Part shown: piece after piece, positions 9,034 through 16,917 of the stretch | Numbering within the stretch: the first letter of the stretch is position 1 | How the letters are laid out: each line of letters begins with the position of its first letter | Assembly: GCA_030620115.1 (NCBI GenBank) | Contig: JAUXFG010000015.1 | Coordinates: 1 to 38,871 of the forward strand | Source: Candidatus Fermentibacterota bacterium | GTDB lineage: Bacteria > JAFGKV01 | Direction: 5' to 3' | DNA: 38,871 nt | The notes under the pieces: generated by a model | Database searches by the model: none | The model's input: only the letters and a program-made list of their open reading frames with translations | What the model was told of the DNA's origin: nothing | Translations under genes and position numbers: made by a program

Positions 9034-10622
9034 ATCGTGCTGGGTGACAACCAATCGAAATTGTTCCATAGCCTGACAATCACGTACAAATTGTAGGCAA
9101 TAGCGAGGGCAACCACAACCCCGATCACTCGTCTCATGCGCTTCCCCAGGTGACTGAGCATTGAAGCGGCGACCCCCGTCATGGGAACTATGGTAAGCAT
9201 GAGGTGCTTTGTTTGCCGCCAATCCGTCACCGAAGCGAGGACCCACCCCAGCACCGCCCAGAGGGAGAGAAAACGAAGTCGTCCGCCTTTCCACACACCC
9301 CAGAGTACTCCGACCACTCCAAGCAGCAAGAGTGGCGGTGTGAGATTCCTCGCCCATTCCGCCCACAGTCCACCGATTCCCGGATACCATGCCCCGCCAG
9401 CGCTCCCCAGTGAGAGATCCTGGAACAAGAACCGGTCTCGGAAATCGTAATAGACATGATCTCGGAGGAAGGTGGACCAGTCCACGAGCGCACCGTATGT
9501 CCACCAGAGTGCCGTGCCCATGGCAGCGCCCCGGAGCCAGGGTTGTCTTAACGCCCGGAAAAGACCGGTCTTTCCCTGGATCACAAGATAGACGGCATAG
9601 AGCGCAGGCACGAAGAGCATCTTCTGGTTCGTGAGAGCCAAAAGCATGCCGGTGAACAGCAGCGCTCTGGAAGAGCGACCTTCGCGCCCTAAAAGCAGCA
9701 GGGCCGAAAGGGCCAAGAGGACCGTACTCGGCGCCGTGAACCCGGCATACCCGGCCCGAATCACCACTTCCGGGAGTGTCAGATAGACAAATCCTGCGCC
9801 CAATGCCAAGGTGGCCGAAGCGCCCAATGTCAAGGCAAGATGAGAGAGGAGCAGCGGTGCGATGGCCCCATAGAGGATCGGCAGAAGGCGCGTTGCCCGT
9901 ACCAGACCAAGATTCATATCAAAACACTCGACATCCCTCTTGCGAAACCTCTTGATCGCCCAATGTGCCTCATCACGGAGCTCGACTATTCTGCCGCTCT
10001 GCCAGTAGAAGTATGCCGGTTCAAGCCAGTCCAGGAGCAAGAGACATGCCCCTGCCTGGAGATGATACAGCGGCGGCTTGGAGAAGATGAAAGCGAAGTG
10101 CGTCTCGGTTCCATATGGTTTCCCGTGCTGAAGGTACCCATATGTGGGATTCGCGATCACCATGTCTTGATCCTGCTGCGGAGGAACGATCCACATGGCC
10201 GAGGCATACGTCACCAGGAGACCCGCGGCAAAAAGCGCCAGCACCCTTCTGTCGAGACCAACAAGGGCGTGGATCAATCGACTGCCGAGTTGCCCCACAT
10301 GTCCTGGCCGGGCAACCGTGGCCACCAGCAGCAGAAACCATAAGAAGACCCACGCATGCCAAGAGCATAGATGGAGATCCGAGAGCCGTGCACCGATCAA
10401 CCCCAGGAGCAGAATACCACTGCTGACCGCAGCCGCTTCGGCCCAATATGCCCACGACAAGCGGCGGGGCAGTTTGATGAACAGCAACCCGGGGAACAGC
10501 AAAACCAAACCGGGGATCAAGATGGCGGTGGGGATGCCGAAAGGGACGTAGCGTGAGCACGCGTACGCCAGCCCCAGGGCGACGTGGCTTGCCAGGACGG
10601 CGCTCAGGCGGTTCACCGCCAC
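9027..10622 (-). CDS. GT-C-like membrane glycosyltransferase (PMT-like)
   Basis: 531 residues with about 12 membrane helices and a long first extracytoplasmic loop. Acidic residues after the helix at about 150-170 (VPPQQDQDMVIANP) and the following PPLYHLQAG segment match the layout of PMT/ArnT-like proteins. The start is a GTG at 10622, one base after the stop of the GT2 gene. A second GTG lies at 10616. The stop overlaps the start of the next GT-C gene, so translation is likely coupled. Donor is probably the polyprenyl-phosphate sugar made by the GT2 at 10624-11346. Acceptor is unknown. Confidence 0.7.
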   Translation of the reverse strand: MAVNRLSAVLASHVALGLAYACSRYVPFGIPTAILIPGLVLLFPGLLFIKLPRRLSWAYWAEAAAVSSGILLLGLIGARLSDLHLCSWHAWVFLWFLLLVATVARPGHVGQLGSRLIHALVGLDRRVLALFAAGLLVTYASAMWIVPPQQDQDMVIANPTYGYLQHGKPYGTETHFAFIFSKPPLYHLQAGACLLLLDWLEPAYFYWQSGRIVELRDEAHWAIKRFRKRDVECFDMNLGLVRATRLLPILYGAIAPLLLSHLALTLGASATLALGAGFVYLTLPEVVIRAGYAGFTAPSTVLLALSALLLLGREGRSSRALLFTGMLLALTNQKMLFVPALYAVYLVIQGKTGLFRALRQPWLRGAAMGTALWWTYGALVDWSTFLRDHVYYDFRDRFLFQDLSLGSAGGAWYPGIGGLWAEWARNLTPPLLLLGVVGVLWGVWKGGRLRFLSLWAVLGWVLASVTDWRQTKHLMLTIVPMTGVAASMLSHLGKRMRRVIGVVVALAIAYNLYVIVRLWNNFDWLSPSTIW

Positions 10623-10623
10623 G

Positions 10624-11346
10624 CTATCGCCTGAAGCGCAGCTTGGAGAATCTCAGCCGGAGAATGCCATGGATATCTTCGGACACTGCAGCCTTGATTC
10701 GAACGGTACTCCTCGGATCCTCCACCCACTTCACCGGGATCTCCTTGAGGCGATAGCCATTCTTCTCCGCCAATACCAGCATCTCCGTGTCGAAGAACCA
10801 CTTGGTCCCCTGTATCCGCGGCACAACCTCCGTCACGAAATCCCTGGTGGCAGCTTTGAAACCACACTGCGCGTCGCGGAAATGCACATTGAGGCAGATT
10901 CGAAGAAGCAGGTTGTACCCCCGCGAAAGAATCTCCCGGGCCGGGGACCGTTCTATCTCCGCGGCTGGGTGCAGCCGGCATCCGGTGGAGAGGTCGTATC
11001 CCTCCTCCAGTGATCCTACGAGCTCTTCAAGCGCCTCAAGATCAGTGGACAGGTCGACATCCATGTAGCAAAGAATATCCGCGTCAGAGGCGCTCCATAC
11101 CTGTCGCAAAGCGCGGCCCCGCCCCTTCTCAGGAATCCATACGTACTTCACCTGAGGGAACTCGGCCGCCAACCGCTCTGCGATCATGGGGGTTCCATCT
11201 ATGGATCCATTGTCCGCCACCACCACCCGCCATTGAAAACGAGGGAGGGTTTGCACATGTGACAGCACACGCCGAACGCTCTGTTCAAGGTCACGTTCTT
11301 CGTTGTATACGGGGATCACGATATCAACCGTGGACATTCGATTCAT
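10624..11346 (-). CDS. GT2 family glycosyltransferase, polyprenyl-phosphate sugar synthase type
   Basis: About 240 residues with a GT-A fold. VDIVIPVYNEERDLEQSVRR is the nucleotide-sugar-binding start, VVVADNGSIDGT carries the first aspartate, and CYMDVDLSTDLEAL is the DxD motif. CRLHPAAEIERSPAREILSR and FRDAQCGFKAATRDF are typical of dolichyl/undecaprenyl-phosphate glucosyl- or mannosyltransferases. There is no C-terminal membrane helix pair. The ATG at 11346 or 11337 is preferred over the upstream GTG at 11367. It would make the lipid-linked donor used by the three GT-C proteins that follow in the same operon. Confidence 0.88.
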   Translation of the reverse strand: MNRMSTVDIVIPVYNEERDLEQSVRRVLSHVQTLPRFQWRVVVADNGSIDGTPMIAERLAAEFPQVKYVWIPEKGRGRALRQVWSASDADILCYMDVDLSTDLEALEELVGSLEEGYDLSTGCRLHPAAEIERSPAREILSRGYNLLLRICLNVHFRDAQCGFKAATRDFVTEVVPRIQGTKWFFDTEMLVLAEKNGYRLKEIPVKWVEDPRSTVRIKAAVSEDIHGILRLRFSKLRFRR

Positions 11347-11388
11347 GTTGCTTCCGCTCCCGGTCACTGTCTGCCCCCTACTGTGCGA

Positions 11389-12330
11389 TCATTGCGGCGC
11401 CAGCATTGCCTCGACGAAACGTTCGGGGGAAAACGGCTCGATATCATCGATTCCCTCTCCCACGCCAAGCCATCGAACAGGGAGGCCAAGTTCACGAATG
11501 ATAGGGACAACCACACCGCCCTTGGCCGTCCCGTCAACTTTCGCAAGAAAAATGCCGTCAAGCTCCAGGACTTCATGAAACAGCCGTGCCTGTGAAACTG
11601 CGTTCTGTCCTACCGTGGCATCCAATACCAGAAGGGACTCGTGCGGCGCGCCGCTGTGGGCCTTGTTCACTACACGCCGAATCTTGGCAAGCTCGTTCAT
11701 GAGATTGACTTTCGTATGCTGCCGGCCAGCCGTGTCCAGCAATACCACCGAATGGCCACGGGCCTTCGCCGCGGTCACTGCATCAAAGGCGACGCTGGCC
11801 GGATCCGCGCCTGGCTTCTGTGCCACCAGATCCGCCCCGGCCCGCTGTGCCCAGATGGCCAACTGCTCCACCGCCGCCGCGCGAAAGGTGTCCGCCGCGC
11901 CCACCATGACCCGGTGACCTTCTTTCGCATAGTGGCGAGCGAGTTTTCCCAGCGACGTGGTCTTCCCTGAACCGTTCACCCCTGCGATAAGGACCACATA
12001 GGGTGCAACGCGCTCCTCCGGTTCCGCCAGGGGAGGAGGGACAGGCGCGCGCATCAGATCGAGCAACTGCTTTCTAATGACCCCCACAAGCTCTTCCAAA
12101 GACGGTCCGGGGGACGTGCGCAGGTATTCTTCCAACCTGTCTCGAATGATGACTGCCGCCTCCACGCCCACATCAGCCTCGATCAAGCGCTGCTCCAACT
12201 CCTCAAGAGCATGCTCCCGTTCGGCTCCTCGTGTAGTGCGGAGCCGTTCCAGCCCTCTACCGAGTACCTCTCTTGTCCTTCTGAGACCGCCGCGCAGTCT
12301 ACCAAATGCACCTGTCACCATGTTCCGCAC
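11389..12330 (-). CDS. ftsY: Signal recognition particle receptor FtsY
   Basis: 313 residues. An alpha-helical N domain (about 1-95, with ERLRTTRG and EEYLRTSPG stretches) is followed by the SRP GTPase NG domain. G1 is GVNGSGKTTSLGKLA (about 117-131), AADTFRAAAVEQL is the insertion-box start, VVLLDTAGRQHTKVNLMNEL is G3, and DGTAKGG with LGVGEGIDDIEPF closes the domain. The acidic A domain found in E. coli is absent, so it is a short FtsY. It docks ribosome-SRP complexes at the inner membrane. The stop lies about 40 bases before the GT2 start, so it heads that operon. Confidence 0.96.
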   Translation of the reverse strand: MRNMVTGAFGRLRGGLRRTREVLGRGLERLRTTRGAEREHALEELEQRLIEADVGVEAAVIIRDRLEEYLRTSPGPSLEELVGVIRKQLLDLMRAPVPPPLAEPEERVAPYVVLIAGVNGSGKTTSLGKLARHYAKEGHRVMVGAADTFRAAAVEQLAIWAQRAGADLVAQKPGADPASVAFDAVTAAKARGHSVVLLDTAGRQHTKVNLMNELAKIRRVVNKAHSGAPHESLLVLDATVGQNAVSQARLFHEVLELDGIFLAKVDGTAKGGVVVPIIRELGLPVRWLGVGEGIDDIEPFSPERFVEAMLAPQ

Positions 12331-12919
12331 CTACATCTATGCCAACATCCAATGTCGAAGAGGGGCTCTTCCATTGTATGTTCGATGTTGGACGTGCGAT
12401 GTTCAATTCCTCACAAGTCTGCAAATCGGCAACCCGCGTCCCGCGGGACAGTAAAATCGTATTCTCGGTCACCAGCCATGATCGCCGGTGACTATGCAGA
12501 GGAAACTTGCCACTCATCATAGGAATCGCAAGGCCCTTTATGATCTTCAAAAGGGTTATCCCGGACTTCTCACCGGCTTTCGTCGCGAAGCGGTGGAGTT
12601 GGCGGTGGCTGTCCCGCACCCAACGCTTTGGGTGCGGGATGAGAAATGCGGGTTATAGGTTATCCCGGACACCCTTCTCACAAGAGAGATTCCACCGCGT
12701 GATTGCGGCGATTGCGAGAATGGAATGAGGGAAGACTGGCTCCCATCGATGAAACGGACACAAGACTGCCTCGCGCAGTCTCGTTGTTCTACGACTGCAA
12801 TTGTACAACGAAGTAGGACAAGATTCCTCGCCCCCGTGAACCCAAAGTAGATTCCGTCGATCTATACTGCGAACCTCCTGCCTGCAGTAGTCATGAATCT
12901 GTGGAAGTATGAGCCGCTC
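12331..12919. other. Intergenic region between divergent ftsY and mucR, mostly repeats
   Basis: No gene is supported here. Short open frames (for example 12507-12728 plus) are produced by a dispersed repeat. About 12555-12680 holds a copy of repeat family A in minus orientation, with the hairpin pair CCCGCACCCAA / TTGGGTGCGGG. At about 12769-12812 there is a separate inverted repeat, TCGTTGT...ACAACGA. Promoters for both ftsY and mucR must lie in this region. Confidence 0.5.
12555..12680 (-). repeat. Dispersed repeat family A, copy 1
   Basis: Read on the minus strand this copy contains a strong hairpin (CCCGCACCCAAAGCG with TTGGGTGCGGG), then GACAGCCAC, and then GCGACGAAAGCCGGTGAGAA followed by a CGGGNTAA-like end. 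The same order of blocks occurs at about 31893-31970, 33593-33693, 37525-37588 and 38361-38445. All copies are intergenic. Confidence 0.75.
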
Positions 12920-12947
12920 TTGACATGAGGAACTATCGACATATAGA
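12920..12947 (+). promoter_or_regulatory. Candidate sigma70 promoter for the MucR-like gene
   Basis: TTGACA at 12920-12925 is followed after 16 bases by TATAGA at 12942-12947. The -35 is perfect and the -10 matches four of six. Transcription from here would give a 5' leader of about 120 bases before the MucR-like ATG. A second TTGACA at 13023-13028 lacks a good -10. Confidence 0.35.
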
Positions 12948-13073
12948 TTCGGCGTCTATCATCTTTTTTCGTACATTGACTGTCTGATGTTCATGTAGAT
13001 GGAGAGCAAGAAACCCCCGTATTGACACAGGCAGTCCGGATGCCACAAGCACTCTTATTGAGGAGGAAATGAT

Positions 13074-13517
13074 ATGGCAAAGACCATGGTTGAAATGGCA
13101 GCGGAGATTGTTGGAGCCCAGGCGGCTTCGGGCAGGATGTCACCGGAGGAACTCTCAAACTCCATCCACAGAGTGTATGATTCATTGGTGGAGGTTCAGA
13201 GAAAAGAGAAGCTGGCGGAGACGGAGCCGGAAGACGTTAGCGGACTGGGGCAGCTTCGGGCTCGACCGGAAAAATCGATTACTCGCGCGCACGTCATCTG
13301 TCTCGAGTGCGGGATGAAGTTCAAGCAGCTCACGGCCAGACATCTGGCGACCCACGGCGTGTCTCCCGCGGATTACCGCGCCAAATGGGGCTTCACCAAG
13401 AGACAACCCCTTGTCGCCAAGCAGCTTTCTGCCCAGCGTCGCAAGACGGCACTGGACAACAAGCTTGGTGAGCGTCTCGCAGAGGCTCGCCGTCAACGTT
13501 TGGCAGAGAGAGGCTAA
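13074..13517 (+). CDS. MucR/Ros-family zinc-finger transcriptional regulator
   Basis: 147 residues. The N-terminal helical part (MVEMAAEIVGAQAASGRMSP) resembles the oligomerising region of MucR/Ros proteins. The central zinc finger is CLECGMKFKQLTARHLATH, with two cysteines and two histidines in the prokaryotic C2H2 pattern, followed by GVSPADYRAKWGF, the family hallmark. The C-terminus is basic. In alphaproteobacteria such proteins bind AT-rich promoters and control surface polysaccharide, motility and virulence genes. Here it stands alone, with a strong GAGGAGG site upstream. A role in controlling the nearby glycan genes is possible but unproven. Confidence 0.92.
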   Translation: MAKTMVEMAAEIVGAQAASGRMSPEELSNSIHRVYDSLVEVQRKEKLAETEPEDVSGLGQLRARPEKSITRAHVICLECGMKFKQLTARHLATHGVSPADYRAKWGFTKRQPLVAKQLSAQRRKTALDNKLGERLAEARRQRLAERG

Positions 13518-13692
13518 CCCTCCGGTTCCCGCGGGCAGAGGCCTGAGCCAAGCTTTGCTCCGAAAGAGGAACAACAGGCGAGAGTGAGGACCAGCCTCGC
13601 AAGGGAGGCCTCTTTCTCGTCTGAAGTGGATGTATCCTCCCGGTACATGCGACCATGGGAGGAGTCCCAAAAATCGAATGAACCGCTCCAAG
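13518..13692 (+). other. Long 3' region of mucR, possible structured RNA
   Basis: No open frame here looks real. The stretch between the mucR stop and the terminator-like hairpin is about 175 bases and contains several short complementary segments (for example GGGAGGCC and GGCCT). It could be a long 3' untranslated region or a small RNA. I do not recognise a known RNA family. Confidence 0.3.
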
Positions 13693-13732
13693 CCGGTCTT
13701 CGGAACTTGCTTCCGGAGACCGGTTTGTCTTT
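13693..13732 (+). terminator. Rho-independent terminator-like hairpin downstream of mucR
   Basis: A 13-bp stem (CCGGTCTTCGGAA pairing with TTCCGGAGACCGG, one wobble pair) closes a five-base loop CTTGC and is followed by TTTGTCTTT. This is a strong intrinsic terminator shape in the direction of mucR. It lies about 175 bases after the mucR stop and upstream of tatD. Confidence 0.75.
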
Positions 13733-13893
13733 AATTGCTGAACGTGAGGTCGTATCCTGTTGGCGATCTCTCTATTCGGGGTCGAGGAGTATTTCCGATT
13801 TCTGGTTCTTGCCCCTGCATCCGGAGCCCTTCCTTATGGGACGCGAGGTGGCTGCGGAGAACACTCATTTTCATAGGAGATCCGGAGGGCTGA

Positions 13894-14676
13894 ATGGCTC
13901 GCAGAACAGTCTACGCAGACGCACATTGCCATCTTGATCAACTCGAAGATGCGCCAAAGGAGATCGCTGCCGCCAAGAAGCTCGGTGTGAAGCGTTTCCT
14001 TTCCAACAGCGAGGATCTGGCCTCCATGAAACGTAACCTCGCGCTGGCTCGTGAATTCCCGGGCGTGGTACTCCCGGGGTTGGGCATTCATCCGGCGGAA
14101 TTGGTAGGCCAGGATGACAAAACAGTTGCGGCGGAGCTGGATTTCATCAAGGCGCATGTAGAATCTGCCTCGTTTCTCGGTGAGATCGGCCTTGATTTCC
14201 TGCATGCCGCCACTCCAGTCCAACAGGATCGACAGAAGAAGATCCTCATCGAGCAGTTCGAGGTTGCGGCGGCGGCCGACCTCCCCGTGGTCATCCATTC
14301 CCGCCGTGCACAGCGCCCTGCCATGAACGCCGCGTTTCGATATGTAGAAACATACGGCCGGCCGGTTCTTCTGCACTGGTTTACTCAATCGGTCAAATTG
14401 CTGCTCGAGGTGAATCGCCGACCAGGGATCTATATCTCGGCAGGCCCGGCAGTGCTTTTCAATGCAGGAGCTCGCAAGGTCGTTGCCCATGCCATACTCG
14501 ACCGGTTGCTGGTTGAGACCGATGCCCCCGTGCCGTTCGACGGCGAACCAGCTCGACCATCATGGATACCCCGAGTGGTGGAAACGATTGCAAGCATCTT
14601 CCGGATATCACCCGAAGACCTGGCAAAACAACTGAACAAGAATCTTGATCGCTTCTTAGGACTCGCGCAGAAATAA
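13894..14676 (+). CDS. TatD family metal-dependent hydrolase
   Basis: 260 residues, the usual TatD length. Metal-ligand motifs appear in order: ADAHCHLDQL at the N-terminus, LGIHPAEL, GEIGLDF with the bridging glutamate, VVIHSRRA, LHWFTQSVK and VETDAPVPF with the last aspartate. TatD enzymes are 3'-5' exonucleases or related phosphohydrolases of the amidohydrolase fold. GGAG lies upstream of the ATG. The last codons and the stop lie inside a dispersed repeat also seen near 37290-37327. Confidence 0.9.
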   Translation: MARRTVYADAHCHLDQLEDAPKEIAAAKKLGVKRFLSNSEDLASMKRNLALAREFPGVVLPGLGIHPAELVGQDDKTVAAELDFIKAHVESASFLGEIGLDFLHAATPVQQDRQKKILIEQFEVAAAADLPVVIHSRRAQRPAMNAAFRYVETYGRPVLLHWFTQSVKLLLEVNRRPGIYISAGPAVLFNAGARKVVAHAILDRLLVETDAPVPFDGEPARPSWIPRVVETIASIFRISPEDLAKQLNKNLDRFLGLAQK

Positions 14677-14740
14677 GTTCGTAGTTATGGCACACAGATA
14701 TGCCGCAGATTGGGTCTCCCCCATGTAGGGGCATGCCGTG
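14659..14740 (+). repeat. Dispersed repeat family E, overlapping the tatD stop
   Basis: The segment starting at the last tatD codons (GGACTCGCGCAGAAATAAG), then TAGTTATGGC, then CCCATGTAGGGGCATG, matches the reverse complement of about 37190-37327 in the same block order. The distal copy carries an extra palindromic insert around GGTTACGCTATGCTAACC. Confidence 0.6.
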
Positions 14741-15023
14741 CCCACCGGAGGCGTGGTATAGGCATCGCCCGAGTTCCGCGTACTGCGCGGGATACGCGAC
14801 GGCGGGACAAAGATGAGATGCGAGAATGTACAGGTTAGTCCTGGACAAGCCCTCAAGCGTGGGATAGCTTGAGGGCTCGGAAATTACACGATTCCCGAGA
14901 ATGGAATGTTAGGAGAGGGATCTCGGAGAAGAAGGAGCAGAGCCTTTTCCCTTCCAACCGATTGTTCCATCACTCCAGTGCCCCAATTGCGGCCTCCATC
15001 CCATAGGAGATGAGGAGGAGGAG
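14741..15023. other. Intergenic region before the ACT-like gene, with a hairpin
   Basis: No gene is supported. An 11-bp perfect stem, AGCCCTCAAGC at 14848-14858 with GCTTGAGGGCT at 14867-14877, closes an eight-base loop. It has no T run on either strand, so it is not a typical intrinsic terminator. The end of the region holds the GGAGGAGGAG ribosome site of the next gene. Confidence 0.45.
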
Positions 15024-16868
15024 ATGCTTCTAGACCAAGCCCACTGTCCGGAGACGCCGGGGCCGGATCGAGACGAACTGGTGACTATACGGAAAGCCCG
15101 CGCATTCTTCCCCCAGGCCAAGGAATTGGCGCTGCTGCGCAGAGCATGCAATACCTGGAGAACCAAGAAGACTGGCGTTGCGCTGGAGATTGACCTGTTC
15201 CCGCCCAAAATTCCCTGCCGCTTCCGGAAAATCTGTGCCATCACCGTGGTATCCGACGACTGGCCTGGCATGGGTGAGACATGCCTTGGCATTGTGCACG
15301 AGCGCGGCTGGAATGTCCACTATGCCCAAGGCATGGTTCTCCAGGAAAACGACCAAGACCTGGGCGTGTTCATCATGGCAATCGGCATTGAATCGGATGA
15401 GGGGCTCCGGCAAATATCCGCGGAGCTCAAGGACATTGAGTCGGAGTTGCTGAGCCTGAGCATTGGAAGGCGTGCGAAAATGCTGCTCATCGCCAAGGAA
15501 GCGAAGAAGCTGGCGCTCCTGAGCAAAGTGGTTGAGGAATTGGCCAAGCTTTCCAGCGGCAAAGAGCTCCAAGAGATCATCGCGCCCATGGGAGAATCGA
15601 CAAAGTTCTTTGCGGCACGGACAGATGAGTACATGCATGCCTGGTCACCGGCGGTGCTGGCATATCAGATCACCACGAACTATGGATTGCTCAAGAAGGT
15701 GCGAGCATCCGGTGGTTTCGGTGTGATCCGAGTAGAGAACTGCCAGGCAGCAAACGAAACAAGAACGTGTATCACCGTGGTGGGCCTCGTACGGGACATA
15801 TCGGTGGAAGAGACGCTCCGGGTCGTGGGTGAGCGCCTGGGGTTCCATGAGCAATACCATTTGATTGAGTTTACGACCCAGGATGGACTCAACCTGGTCC
15901 GCTTGGAAATTGGGCAGGCTGGAGGCCGGGAGCTTTCGGTTGCCCAGGTCAAAGAACTCGAGCTCAGCCTCAAAGAAATGCTCTCGGGCCAGCGGGTTGC
16001 CTGGGCACACAGAATCGAGTCCAGGGGAGGCTTCGAGCAGTATGTCAGAGCAATCATACCATTGCTCCTGAAAGAACATGCAGCCACCGGGCTCCCTCAA
16101 GTATATATGTCCCCCACGTCACGCGAGAAGACCGTGGCGAGTTTCAAGGTGATCTTTGTTTATTCTACGCCCGTCGGCCAAACCGCACCGTCGATACGCC
16201 TCCCAGAGTTGTTGCAGGTACTGCCCGGTGTCCAGGTCGTCTCGTCATCGAGTCCAAGGATCATGGGGGATCAGCGTCTGTTCGTCATGAACATCAATGT
16301 TGATCTCACCAAATTCAAGGATACCGAGGACATCTATCACACATTGCGAAAGCAGGTTCACGAGGTCTTCTCGGAATTCCGTGATTTCGATGAGGGAATG
16401 CGCCTCGGTGACATGACGAAGCTCAAGGAAATCGAGGATGCGCTCTCCGGGTATGACCTACGAATCGTGAGTAGGATCTACTACGCCATCGATGATTTCT
16501 CGCGGCTCAGCATGAGCCGGGATGAAATCGTCCGCCTTCTTCGGCTTGGACTGTCGGCTCTCTCTGAACTGGATGCGCGAACCGAACCCGATCCCTCGCC
16601 CGTGATCTATGATGAACGACTCAAGAATCATCATGGAGAGGTGATCTCGGCGCTGTTGGCAATCGTCTCGCCCCAGGGACGGGGTATCCCGAGCTGCATT
16701 CGAGAATTATCATCGCAGGCCCAGGTCACCGTCAGTCAGATCCGGCATGGCGACGGCGAGCTCCTCTTGTGCCGCATCACGGGCATGGGAGGAAATCCTC
16801 CCGATGAGTCCGCGATACAGGATGTCCTCCAGTGTATTGCGGGGATGCAGTGTCACGACTGGCACTAA
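15024..16868 (+). CDS. Large protein with ACT-like regulatory segments, function unknown
   Basis: 614 residues with no signal peptide or membrane helix, so probably cytoplasmic. Residues about 68-125 (KICAITVVSDDWPGMGET, then an alternating hydrophobic strand-helix pattern) look like an ACT-type ligand-binding domain, and ITVVGLVRDISVEETLRVVG at about 250-270 begins a second such segment. Between them lies a helical, lysine-rich part. No catalytic motif of a known enzyme is visible. ACT-like repeats occur in sensors such as GlnD and in regulatory regions of large dehydrogenases, but I cannot assign it to either. A GGAGGAG site directly precedes the ATG. The following gene begins 50 bases after the stop. 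Confidence 0.7.
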   Translation: MLLDQAHCPETPGPDRDELVTIRKARAFFPQAKELALLRRACNTWRTKKTGVALEIDLFPPKIPCRFRKICAITVVSDDWPGMGETCLGIVHERGWNVHYAQGMVLQENDQDLGVFIMAIGIESDEGLRQISAELKDIESELLSLSIGRRAKMLLIAKEAKKLALLSKVVEELAKLSSGKELQEIIAPMGESTKFFAARTDEYMHAWSPAVLAYQITTNYGLLKKVRASGGFGVIRVENCQAANETRTCITVVGLVRDISVEETLRVVGERLGFHEQYHLIEFTTQDGLNLVRLEIGQAGGRELSVAQVKELELSLKEMLSGQRVAWAHRIESRGGFEQYVRAIIPLLLKEHAATGLPQVYMSPTSREKTVASFKVIFVYSTPVGQTAPSIRLPELLQVLPGVQVVSSSSPRIMGDQRLFVMNINVDLTKFKDTEDIYHTLRKQVHEVFSEFRDFDEGMRLGDMTKLKEIEDALSGYDLRIVSRIYYAIDDFSRLSMSRDEIVRLLRLGLSALSELDARTEPDPSPVIYDERLKNHHGEVISALLAIVSPQGRGIPSCIRELSSQAQVTVSQIRHGDGELLLCRITGMGGNPPDESAIQDVLQCIAGMQCHDWH

Positions 16869-16917
16869 CGCACACTTCCTTGTCCGAGACTCCACTCGTC
16901 ATACACACCCCTGATCA

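Noticed and set aside
9034-9504. N-terminal extension of the GT-C-like gene at 7774-9033
   Set aside because: The open frame continues upstream, but it lies entirely inside the neighbouring gene in another frame and reads as low-complexity shadow sequence. The family-like start is near 9033.
12507-12728. Small plus-strand open frame between ftsY and mucR
   Set aside because: It is made almost entirely of a repeat family A copy, and similar peptides appear wherever the repeat occurs.
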